A DNA stretch of 64,000 nt from Maylandia zebra. Taxonomy: Eukaryota; Chordata; Actinopteri; Cichliformes; Cichlidae. Made by a program: the position numbers and the translations under genes. The DNA lies in the NCBI RefSeq assembly GCF_041146795.1, contig NC_135170.1, forward strand, positions 33,745,033 through 33,809,032, given 5' to 3'. The first letter of the stretch is position 1. The number at the start of each line of letters is the position of its first letter. Below the pieces are notes generated by a model that had not been told where the DNA came from, ran no database searches, and saw nothing but the letters and a program-made list of their open reading frames with translations. Below are positions 53,118 through 63,350 of the stretch, piece by piece.

Positions 53118-53599
53118 ACTTTAGAACACTGATAATCTGGACACACACAGGCTAGCAGTTTCACATTTTTCTGCTAAGCTAAAGTGGCTACAGTGTTTGG
53201 GGCTAAGAAACAAAGCGAGTGGAAATAAAAACCCTAAAAAGCAAAACTGCAGCATTTTGGGGACATTTTGGGGGCTTTATGGATGATTTCTCTCTTTATA
53301 AAAACTTTATGGTGGGTGGTATATTTATTTTTTAAATAACTTGCTTAAATGTAGGTGCTGTGGCTAATAGCCTAGCTATCTGCTAAGCATTTCCTCTGCT
53401 AATTTGAGTCACTGAACTGTACAAGAAGTCTATGGTCCAGTTTCACTTGGTGAAATGCTAGTATTTTATTAATCTTTTATTTAGCAGGTGTGTCTGTATG
53501 TGTGATGCAGTCAGAATTTTTGGATGCGGCTAGCTAACCATTCTTGCTAGCGCTACACTCCCCCCTTTGGTCTAAATACCGTCACTCGTGGCTCCACAA

Positions 53600-53700
53600 A
53601 CCCAACATCGTAGCTAAAACACTTATGTTAGCTCTTCAAATTTCAAACCAATGGGTGACATGGCTACACCCATCTTTTATATACAGTCTTTCCTTTCAAG
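53600..53700 (+). repeat. Dispersed repeat fragment
   Basis: AATGGGTGACATGGCTACAC then CATCTTTTATATACAGTCTT is a common fish interspersed motif. It shares its end with 35545-35572 (reverse) and 47112-47134. The rest of 53129-54512 shows nothing except a candidate tmem100 poly(A) signal. Confidence 0.4.
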
Positions 53701-53775
53701 ACGTACAACAAAACAAGACAAAACTAAATTAATTCTGTCCAGTTGCGACACTAACAACATGCTTGATAAAATGAT

Positions 53776-54512
53776 TTTATTAAACATCATGATCATGTGA
53801 TAACAATGAATACATGCAAATGATTACGCTAAAACAAAGCTGCTAGTTTAATTTTACACAATATGAGCTATAGACAGTAAAAATGTAGTTGTCCACATTA
53901 AGTATTGCTACATAAAATGTGGATGTATCTTTGCATTATTTTTTTTAAAGAAATGTATTACATAATATGATGAATATGTAGGATCAAAGTGCTTTAAGAG
54001 GATGCATATTCAAAATTTAATAGTCCTTCTCAGCCATTATAACGTACCATACTTCAAAAGCAGGTCATTTCGCCCCATTTCCTGCAAGATGAGACTTTCT
54101 AAACAGATATTTGCAAGTTGAAGCCTAGCAAATGAGGCAAGAGTCATTGTTCTGGACTTTTTCAAACCACAGTCCTTCCCGCTGCAATCAAAGGCAGCAC
54201 ATCCAACAGCCGATTAATGGGAGACTTCCTCTACGCCACTCCGCACAGTGGTAATTCATCTTAATTGTGATACATTCCTTCTGGCTGTGTTCCCAGCTTA
54301 CCAGATGCTCCACGTCTGTTTGACAAATAAATCCCTCACAATGTCTGTAAAGCTTTGAATTCTGAGCCTTGAGAGTCGGAGCTTTTACAGGTCGGAAACT
54401 GAAGAAACATTCTGGACAACATCTGCCTTCAGCTGGTTCTTCATCAAACAGTGTCGAGATCAGGCCTTTTCAGACTCAGAAAACCTGGAGCTGCGTTGTT
54501 TAAACTGCCGCT
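53776..54512 (-). other. tmem100: Probable tmem100 3' UTR
   Basis: From the tmem100 stop to TTTATT at 53776-53781, which is AATAAA on the minus strand. That gives a 3' UTR of about 0.74 kb. No frame of note within. The end is inferred. Confidence 0.4.
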
Positions 54513-54917
54513 TCAAGTGAAAATGCTCCTCTGGTTTGCAACCAAGGCCGTTTGGCTCTCCCGCCGCCTCTCCTTCTTCCTCTCCAGCCGCACCTTCCAA
54601 CAGATGGCACTGGACGCTAAAAGCAAGAGTCCTGCAGAGAGGAGCACCAGGCCAAAATAGGAGATGGTGGAGCCGTGCGAATTAAAGCTGTAAGCGACCG
54701 CGGTGACCACGATGCCCGCAATGAGCACTACCACACCAAACGGGATCGTGCAGCGATAGCAGGAGAGCTCTGCCCCGCCGGTGGCTGCGGTCAGCTGCAC
54801 TTCATTAACTAGGGGGATGTTTAGGGCTGTCATGGCGACAGCAGGGCGCTCGGCGTTGTTGGCCTTCTCTGGTGTCGCTGGTGTTCTCATGGCCTCCTTG
54901 CTAGCGTCTTCTGGCAT
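54513..54917 (-). CDS. tmem100: Transmembrane protein 100
   Basis: Single coding exon, 134 residues, the same length as human TMEM100. The N-terminus is variable (MPEDASKEAMRTPATPEK). VNEVQLTAATGGAELSCYRC precedes helix 1 (about 57-77); a short loop SYFNSHG-like segment (YSFNSHGSTIS) follows; helix 2 spans about 85-107; and a basic C-tail contains ERRRESQTALVANQRS. Most of residues 40-130 match the mammalian protein. TMEM100 is a two-pass protein induced by BMP9/10-ALK1 signalling in endothelium and needed for artery formation; in sensory neurons it tunes TRPA1-TRPV1 coupling through the basic tail. The start at 54917 was chosen because the frame above it (to 55031) is not conserved and because a TTAACAG acceptor ends at 54937, so that stretch is intronic. 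The ancient one-coding-exon layout fits. Confidence 0.94.
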   Translation of the reverse strand: MPEDASKEAMRTPATPEKANNAERPAVAMTALNIPLVNEVQLTAATGGAELSCYRCTIPFGVVVLIAGIVVTAVAYSFNSHGSTISYFGLVLLSAGLLLLASSAICWKVRLERKKERRRESQTALVANQRSIFT

Positions 54918-54936
54918 TTCAGGATCCAGCAGTCTT

Positions 54937-56664
54937 CTGTTAACAGACCACAGATGGTTCCTCGTTATTGATCTTTTCCCTGTGATCAGGATCTCCCAGT
55001 CTGTGGAGAAAGAAGCAGTGAAAGTGCTCAAACGTGTTGCTCAACACTGTAAACAGCAAAAGAAACTCTGGCAGAAGCTTTTTATTATAATTCAACACAT
55101 TTCACAACTCCCCCCTCCTGACCACATGCTGCTTTAATAAACCCATGTAACCTCTTTGCACAATCCCAGCCGCCTCCTTCTGACCCAGTCAGAGGAGAAT
55201 GACGCCGGACCACTCGTCCCAGCACGAGCTGAGACATTCCCTGGAGAGCGCAGGATATGACATTACAAACTGCTCCATGAAATGCAAGGAGCTTCGAAAT
55301 CACAAACATCTTCACAAGCGCTCACCCCGCCTCCACACACACGCCTGCTGCATGGAAAGCTGAGTCACAATAAGTGGGTAGAAAAGACTTGCTGGGACTT
55401 TATCAGTCCAGATGTTTGAAATTGAAATTATTTAATCAAGTTTCTAAACATGAGCAGAATTTCCTCGCCCAATGGTCAGTGCTACACCTACAGGATTGTG
55501 TCTTCTGCAGCCAATACTTTGGGGCTCACTATTTCAAAATAATACAGAAGCCGCAGCATTTTACCACCAAAACTACTTCCCAACAGAGGGGAGACCCGTT
55601 TGGTTTAACTGTGTAATGACACTGAAAAACACAAGATAATAAAATCTCATCACCTTCCCTGTTTTCCTCCAGGAAAACAACTTTATCAAGATGAAGAAAG
55701 CCATTTAATGTCCAGCATTAAATTTAGACGCTGCGTTTGGTATCTGCTGGTATCTGATGTCTCACACTGTATGGATTTTAGTATCTAAAAGTCCTTAGAG
55801 CGGGGTCACCGCATAAATGAAGAAGAAACTTCTGTGTACATCAGCACACATGTCAAAATCTTTACTATCCACAAACAATGAAACAAAACAACCAGAAAAG
55901 AGAGCACAGATCTGTGTATTTCTGTTACTTCAAGTCAAGAAATGTATTTTTTTCCCTCAAACAAAAGCTTTTAAAATTTGTTTTATATAAAAAATTAATA
56001 AATTTGAATAACTGTAAATGATTTACTCATGGTAGAAGCAGTGTAACTGTAACCAGTATGTCCCCCCACTCTTATTTATGAATCTTGTTTAATATTTTTG
56101 TGATTAAATATTTTCTTGATTTGAGTCGTCTTCTCTTAAAAGTAAAAAAAAAAATAGAGGACATAAATCATATAAATGTCAAACCCTAACCCTTTAGTTC
56201 AGCAGTACACAAAGTTCCTGTAAAGTGACTGATCTATTATTCATACACAGCTGCAATGAAAATGACCAGCATCGGGACAGACTGAAGAAATTAAGTGTAG
56301 TTTGTGGCTCTGGACCATTTAAAGAAGGGAGGATACTGTAGGGGGGAAAGCTGCAAGCTGTGAAGCCACAGGACTTTTAAACAACAAGAAAATGTGAAGA
56401 GTGGGGAACTCTCCAAACTAACTCTTGCAGGCTTTCTTAGTGGTAAACATGAAAGTTTGTTTATTGGGGTAACAAAAAATGAGGATTTATAAAGTTAAAA
56501 GTAAATCTATAAAATCTTAGCAAATAACCAAATCCAGTTCAGCTATAGCAACAAGCAGCAACACAGCCTGGCTTCAGCTGGTAACGATATATGTTGTTAA
56601 TGTGTAGTAAATTTAGTGCAGATAGCCTGTTTTAGGTGGGAAATAAAGAAGAAAGCTTCGTTAC
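54937..56664 (-). other. tmem100: Likely tmem100 5' intron
   Basis: An acceptor (TTAACAG, minus strand) sits 19 bases before the tmem100 ATG, and a candidate donor (GAG/GTAACG) lies at 56664. The pairing is inferred. No other gene is seen inside. Confidence 0.35.
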
Positions 56665-56760
56665 CTCAGAGCCGTTTTCCATGTGGCAAAGTTTGCAAAG
56701 TGTCCCTCTGCTGCAGTGAGACTTGTCTATGAGCTGATGAATTATTTAACCAGACTAATC
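56665..56760 (-). other. tmem100: Candidate tmem100 noncoding first exon and promoter
   Basis: On the minus strand a good donor ends at 56665, and a TTAAATAA box lies about 80 bases upstream. An ATG at about 56682 reads MENGSE up to the donor. Joined to the tmem100 exon it would continue for five codons and stop just before the main ATG. This is a candidate only; mammalian TMEM100 also has noncoding 5' exons. Confidence 0.25.
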
Positions 56761-57253
56761 TAATTAAAAGTGAATGTTGTTTGTTCTCGCTCAGTGTTGA
56801 AGCTCACAGCGGACTCTCCGGGCTGGAATCTGACTCCCATTCATGAGAACTGCCGCACCGTAGAGTCGTCAGGTTAGGAGCTGCCAGCCGCACTGCCATC
56901 CTCATTCTAGCGGGACTGTTTCATGCGCCTCTGACTGCAGAGCGAAGATAGAAACCATCGGGGAAAGCTGGTGAATCCGGCGGTGCGTTTCAAAATAAAA
57001 CGCGTTGATTGCCTGCCTTTATTTTGAAGTCCGAAGGTTTGCTTTGTTTGTTTTGTTACGCCTTGAGTTTATCAGCTGATAAAGGGCATACTGTGTAAGC
57101 GATGTAAATGAATGAAAGAAAAATAATGGCATATCACTCCATAATCTTTTATCATTATGACTGTTCACTGATAACATCAGGTTGGGCTGTATGTAGCCTG
57201 AGTAAACATTCTAACACCCTGCAATAAACAGTGCCTCACTTCTTTAGATTTAT

Positions 57254-57320
57254 ATCAGAATCAGAATCAGAATACTTTATAGATCCCTAGGGGAAATTAT
57301 TTTGGTTACAGTGCTGCAAT
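57254..57320 (-). mobile_element. LINE/SINE 3' end, minus orientation
   Basis: ATCAGAATCAGAATCAGAAT, then ACTTTATAGATCCCTAGGGG and AAATTATTTTGGTTACAGTG form the reverse of a very common fish element end with (TTCTGA)n tail. A plus-strand copy of the same end lies at 60160-60200. Confidence 0.6.
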
Positions 57321-57629
57321 ATAAACAGTAACAAAGACAGACAATACACTAAGTAAGAAATAGACACAATATATACATGCATATATATATATAAGTCACC
57401 TATATACTGAGCTTTTCCATCCATCCATCCATTTTCTACCTCTCTGCTTCTTACCTGGGTCCAGGTCTTTCTTCTTCTTCTCCAACCTAGCCCTTTAGCC
57501 TTTTTTTTCTTAAACAGACTCATACAAGTTTTTATATATATTGACCAATTTAAGAAAAAAAATCATAATTATGGCTAATTATTAGAGTTTGTCCTGAAAC
57601 TAGTATCAAACTATCAGAATCCACTATCT

Positions 57630-57840
57630 GAATCTGGCCATCCCAGATGGCAGCCTGGTTCTGCCAGAGGTTTCTTCCTGTTAAAAGGGCGTTTTCCCTT
57701 CCCACTGTCACAAAGTGCTTATTCATAGGGGATTGTTTGATTCTTGAGATGTTCTCTGTATTATCGTAGGGTCTCTAGCATGAACATAAAGCGCCTTGAG
57801 ACTGTTGCTATACTTTTTTGAGTTAAACTGAAACTGAAAA
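57630..57840 (+). repeat. Common teleost interspersed repeat 3' part
   Basis: GCCTGGTTCTGCCAGAGGTT, TCTTCCTGTTAAAAGGGCG and AAAGCGCCTTGAGACTGTTG appear in the order of a highly abundant fish repeat whose usual end is the GCGCTATATAAATAAA(ACTGAA) tail. Here the end is degenerate. The class is not certain. Confidence 0.55.
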
Positions 57841-58079
57841 GTTAAATAAAATCCATATGAAATCTATATTAGCTAGTTTTATTATATAATTGCACTTTAT
57901 TAACATTACTAGAAAATTCATAATAATACCAGCATTTTTTTTAAATTGCTCTCATTCACGTTCATTTTGCAGCTTAATTAAATATCATTCTGAATAGAAG
58001 TGTGGAGAGGTCAAATCTGTACAGAAGCGTGATGTCCAAACATCCTGTACGTCCTATCTCAGAAATGCTCCTGTTTGCA

Positions 58080-58162
58080 CTGCGTGTTTTATTTTGAAGG
58101 CCGGGAGCGGAAGTATGGTGCTTGGCTGCGGGCTGGCCGGTGTGTCACAGTGAGAGTCCATC
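58080..58162 (+). promoter_or_regulatory. pctp: pctp promoter/5' UTR
   Basis: A GC-rich stretch with an ETS-type GCGGAAGT at 58107-58114, directly upstream of the pctp ATG; no TATA box. The start codon has A at -3. Confidence 0.45.
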
Positions 58163-61100
58163 ATGTCGCTGCGGTTTACGGATGAGGAGTTCCAGAATGC
58201 GTGGAAGGAGCTGGACGAGCCGCAGCTGGAGGGAGGATGGGAGCTGTTCGTGGAGACGATGGGAGTGAAAATCTACCGGCTCTATGACAAGGTAGGAAAT
58301 CTCCAGTCAAACTGCTGCTTCTGCTGCAGGAAAAGCGACTCGGCGAGCCAGTTTGAATGAATGTGGTGAGCGCTGCAGAGCCTGAACTGTCGCTGTTTTA
58401 TGTTTCCACCTTTTCTCTGTCAAAACGTTGAGCTGTTATCAAGCTGAGTATAAGTTTAGTTTAATTTATTAGCAGCAAAGATAAACAGCAGCGGCTAGCA
58501 TGGGGAAGAAGCCGGAAGCTGAGCGGGAGTATGTTTTTTCTCCACTCAGAAACTTGCTGCACCAGTCCAACCAAACTCCATTCGGATAGACGTCGATTTA
58601 TAGTTGCCTTGCCTTGGGGCGTAAACAGACACCCTGACTAACCTCGTTGAAGACATTCTTGCATCTGCAATGATCCACCCTTCAATTCGGCACATCCCTG
58701 ACACATCTAGGTTGGCTTTTTGGTTGATTTAAAACAAGATTGTCAGTGGAAGCCTAATGTAAATAACAATGAAAGTTTAAAATCTCAGTTATGAAAAATG
58801 TTTCTTCGAGGTTATGTGTGAATTGTCACCTCTGTTTACTTCAAAACATGCTGAGTGATATAAGTGAAATGATTCTTTGAACATTTTTCTTTAAAAACAA
58901 ACTTTTGGAGAAAAAAAAACTATCTTAAATCTAAAATAAATCACTTCAATTTGTACACGTTATAGATAATGGAATTTGGTATGACTTTTACTCTTAGAAG
59001 ACATAAATGTACCTAATATATTTCTCATTCTAAGTATTGCTTTAGTTTTCTTGCGTAAAACATTGAAAAATCAATGTTAAAAGGAAAAAAACCCAAACAT
59101 TTGAATCTAGGCCAACACAGTTCCTCACTGGGCGTGAGAAACGTAGACTGGCACTAATCAGAGTGGTGTGGTCAGGGCTTAGTTGCATAGTGTGGGTGTG
59201 GCATCATATGGCCTGCAGTTGGAAGAGAGAACTTTCATGTGCTGTTTGCAGGAAACTGGACTTTATGAGTACAAAGTCTATGGTGTGCTCACCACCTGCA
59301 CTCCAGAGCTGTGTGCAGATGTCTACATGGACTTGACATATCGAAAAGATTGGGATGGATATGTGAAAGGTAAAAAAACAGAAACAGCCCAGGAAGGCAG
59401 GGTTCACACCACATTTACTGTCTTTCTTTTATCTCTGTGTCTTCTCCGATCTTTTAGTCTTCATTAATGCTTTAAAATAACAGTTTCACTTTTCTTTCAT
59501 CCCTGTTTTCATGCACATCTACAGTACCCAGCAGGTAACATGGTGTAGCTGTAGTCTTTTAGCTGAAAGCTGCTCATTTCAGTAGCATTTTCTGTGTTTT
59601 CTGTGGTGATAGCTTCTCAGTGTCTCTCCTTAAAAATATCCAGATATCAGAGGGGCCTACATTACCCATGAATGCCACTTTACAACCGACTGGCAACTAG
59701 TTTCCTGATTTTGGGTGTGTTAATATAAAGCAAGATTACATAAGAGCAAAAGAAGTGGAGAATAAACTAAAGATAATGATCAATCAGCAGGAAAACTTTA
59801 AAGGTAAATCTCTAGTGTATTAGCTGTAGTGTCTTAAACAGATGCAAATTGTTCTAGTATAGTGAAAAATATTAAAGTGAAGGAGAGAATAAAACCCAAA
59901 GATTTCCTTTATTATCCTTTCATTGAATCTAAAGCGCTCCTTCTCTTCCATGCAGTCTGTCTTGTGCAGTATGCAAACCACAACTTGTACAAATACAACC
60001 TGCTAGTGTTGCAAGTAGTTTTCTGTAAAGATGAAGTGGTTATTGCAGTATTTCAAGTATATTCCTTGAAAATATTCATTTCCTTGGCCATTTTTTCCTC
60101 ATAAGACATTAAAATGTAATGGTTAGTATAGTTGGGGGTGGTTGTCCTTCTCTTTTCCCTAATTTCCCTCGGGATTAATAAAGTATTCTGATTCTGATAT
60201 CATGTATTTCAGCTGATATTTATGTGCTTCTGTAGCTCATTGAATGATTGTGTCATTTTTCTTATTCAGAGCTATATGAGAAGGACTTTGATGGACAGTC
60301 AGCCATCTACTGGGAAGTGAAATACCCGTTCCCGCTGTCAAACAGAGACGTATCCTTCTGATCTGCACTAATACGTTCAGTTCGCATAGATTTGGAAAAG
60401 GCTGTGAATGCTTTTCTCAGCGTGTCATGTTCCCTAACAGCTTAAACCTAAGTATGTTTATGTGAGGGAGCGGAAAGACCTGGATATGGACGGCAGGAAG
60501 ATCTGGGTGATCCTTGCCAAAAGCTCCCCGGAGACACCGTGTCCAGAAAAGAGCGGCGTGCTTCGGGTCAAAGACTACAAGCAGAGCGTTTCCCTGGAGA
60601 GTGACCGAGCTGGTGGAACTAAACGTAACACAATAAGATCACTTTAAACAATTGCAGTTATATAATTATGTTCATGTAAATAAATGTGTTTTTTTTAAAC
60701 AGAAAGATTCCAGGTTCATGTGAATACATTTGCAGTTTAAATTATACAAATGGCCCATCATTTGAGCCGTTCACTGAAACGGAATAACATATATGCTCGT
60801 AGATTCGTCGGTGGCCCTGGTTTATCATCTGTTTTACTGTAAATGGGACCATAATTTACTAGATGAACATAATAAGTTATTAAATAAATCTTTAAATGAG
60901 TGATTGAATTTATAAACGCTTCTGAAAAGTGTCTACTGAAGTTGCAAATCAAGTGAGAAGTAGACTCATTTTCTCATAGACTTCTATGTAATTATTCCTC
61001 TTTTGAACAAGGATAGTCGCCCCCTGCTGGCCATTAGAAAGAATGCAGGTTTGAAAACGTGCTGCATTAGCTTCACTTTTCAGAATGGAAGGCTTGGTTG

Positions 61101-61835
61101 CAGAAACTGTATAAATATTGAACCGCCTGCTTGTGTTTCAGTTTTCATGAATTACTTTGACAATCCTGGCGGAAATATTCCCACCTGGCTGGTGAACTGG
61201 GCAGCGAAGGTGAGTCAAACACAAACACACAAACACATTTAGAACTTTGCATGAAAAACTCTAAATCAGATGATTGCCCATTAAACAGATGGGTCAACTG
61301 CAAAGACAACTGCATGTAAGACTACATCCTCAACAGATACGTCTTCCTCTTCTGTGCTCTGTGTGGTTAACATACACCAAAACATCTGTGCATCACTCTT
61401 CATCATTTGAAACACGTTCTGATTTATTAGTTCTTGTTTAAAGGGGCGTTCAAAGTCTTGCAGTGTTTAAGGCGTCAGTTTGCACCAGGGCCTCACAACC
61501 CCTGAAATGCACACGTGTTCATAGTTGACCTGCTTAAACTGATCTGTGATGAGAGCTTTAAAGAGGGCGTTAAAGAGTTCACTCGCAGGCCCGCGAGAGC
61601 TCCGTCCCTCTGCCTGCCTTCATGCTTTCCCATCGTTATGGTTCGCAGATGTGTTGCAGGCTGACGTCAATGCTTGCCACTCCTAGGTGGGTCTTCTTGG
61701 CACATGTGTGAATGACGCTCGCTGATAGAGATGCTCTTTGCGTGTGTTTTTTCAAAACAGAAAGGGGTTCCAGGGTTCTTAACGGACATGCAGAAGGCCT
61801 GCAGTAACTACAAAAACTACTGCCAGAAGAAATGA
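58163..61835 (+). CDS. pctp: Phosphatidylcholine transfer protein (STARD2)
   Basis: Six coding exons: 58163-58291, 59252-59369, 60270-60349, 60453-60624, 61142-61209 and 61761-61835; 213 residues against 214 in human PCTP. The whole protein is one START domain, a soluble cytosolic carrier that moves phosphatidylcholine between membranes. Residues that hold the lipid head group in the human crystal structure (Tyr72, Arg78, Asp82, Trp101, Tyr114, Tyr155) align with Y68, R74, D78, W97, Y110 and Y151 here, so the protein should bind its usual ligand. Exon 2 starts ETGLYEYKVYGVL; exon 5 reads FMNYFDNPGGNIPTWLVNWAAK apart from its split first codon. The C-terminal helix ends NYCQKK. The acceptor of exon 4 is unusual: TAAG at 60449-60452 is used for the conserved reading, while a CAG lies 12 bases upstream in the same frame. 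The gene closes the hlf-mmd-smim36-tmem100-pctp syntenic block. Confidence 0.95.
60160..60200 (+). mobile_element. LINE/SINE 3' tail in pctp intron 2
   Basis: TTTCCCTCGGGATTAATAAA then GTATTCTGATTCTGATAT is the plus-strand form of the same repeat end seen reversed at 57254-57320. It lies about 70 bp before pctp exon 3. Confidence 0.6.
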
Positions 61836-62580
61836 GGGCAGCTGACGGGAAAGCAGCTTCTGGTCAAGAGCTTTGGTTGATTTTTCTTTCTGTCTCTTTA
61901 GTTCTGGGAAGCATTTTTAAAATTGTATAATTACACTGAAATTGCGTTTACGGGATGAATGTGGCTTTGTGTGGGCTGCTACTTGTTTTTTCTAGCATGC
62001 TGTTGACTCAGGCATGACGTGCATGGCCGGCCACTCTGATTAAATAGCTGCAGGGAATCAATTCAAGTCCTTTGTGCTGTATTGATTAATACTGTGTTGT
62101 TTTGTTTGTGCAATCTATGCAAATTCCAATCAGGATTAATGGGATGCCGTGGGGTATTTTTTAAATTAAATGTTTATACAGAAGTTATAGGTTATTCCTT
62201 TTGGGCCTGTGTAGTGAAATCTTGTATAAAATGCTCCGACTTTGTCTGTTTCTATAAAGTCATTTACTGTAAATGTGACAGATGGATTATGTATTTAGAT
62301 TTACTGAAGGTTTGAAAACACTGGAATCTGTTCATTTTCAATCCACTGCATGTAGTTTATTTAATCTCTTTCTGTTTCCGATGACGTGAAAATGAGAGTA
62401 CCTTCTAAAGGTTTCGGGAGTTTTAGTCAAAGATCCAATATTATCTCAGATATTGTGTAAATTCAGGCTATATTTCCTGTTGATACAGGTGAATGTGGTT
62501 TTATCTGGTCATAAAAAGCCTATTACTGTGTAATATTGCTTTTATTGATGTAATTAAACTTTTATTTTAAACTAAAGCTG
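61836..62580 (+). other. pctp: Probable pctp 3' UTR
   Basis: AT-rich sequence with no frame of note after the pctp stop. The likely poly(A) signal is ATTAAA at 62553-62558; another ATTAAA near 62040 could give a short form. Inferred. Confidence 0.4.
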
Positions 62581-62699
62581 AAATTGTTGAGTTTTTCCAC
62601 ACACACTGACACTTGTGTTTGTTAAGAGAACAAAAATCCTGTGCTTTTGTTAAAAATGGTGGGTAGTTTCAAAATTCTTAAAAGGTAAAATTCAGTGTA

Positions 62700-63250
62700 C
62701 CATAATTTTAATTCAGTTTCAATTCAGTTTTATTTATATTGTGTCAAAGCACAATAACAGTCACCTCAAGGTCCTCTACAGCGTCTCAAACTCGTGGCCT
62801 GGGGGCCACTTGCGGCTCACGTGACCGTTACTATATAATGTAATTTGACCTGGAAGTTATTGTTTTGTTAGGGAGGATTTGTTTGTTGTTGAGTGCAGTG
62901 TTAAGTTCTAAGAATGATTTAATATGAAGGCAACATGAGCAGAGAGTACAGTCGTGCTGAGGGACTGGCTGTGTTAGCTCAGTGAGAGAGTCGAACACTG
63001 TGTACACTGCATTTTTGTTTTGTTAAATATAGGGCTGCTCAATTAATCGAATTTTAATCACGATTACGATCTGGGCTTTCAACGATCATTAAAAATGACT
63101 GAGCCGATTATTAGCCCCTCCCTCGTTTATCCGCGACACCTTAAAGGCCGGTCCATGAAAATATTGTCGGGCATAAACCGGTCCGTGGTGCAAAAAAGGT
63201 TGGAGACCGCTGATTAAGAGGACCCGAGGGAAGCTCGGAAAGCTAAGCAG
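62700..63250. repeat. Mosaic of hAT-like and other dispersed repeat ends
   Basis: Three familiar fish repeat pieces lie side by side. AATTCAGTTTTATTTATATT with CACCTCAAGGTCCT is at about 62711-62776. A CAGCGTCTCAAACTCGTGGC terminus starts near 62779. GGGCTGCTCAATTAATCGAA with AATCACGATTACGATC starts near 63032. The block closes with CCGGTCCGTGGTGCAAAAAA and GGTTGGAGACCGCTG (about 63178-63212), an inverted hAT-type end. No full element could be delimited. Confidence 0.5.
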
Positions 63251-63350
63251 AAGTTATTTGGAGAGTGACTGCCGTTGGTTGAAAAGAGAGTTTAAAAAAA
63301 AAACTTCAGTGGTGTTGCACACTATTTTATATTATTTTTTAAAGTCATTG

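Noticed and set aside
54918-55031. N-terminal extension of tmem100
   Set aside because: Not conserved, preceded by a clear splice acceptor at 54937, and the ATG at 54917 gives exactly the family length of 134.
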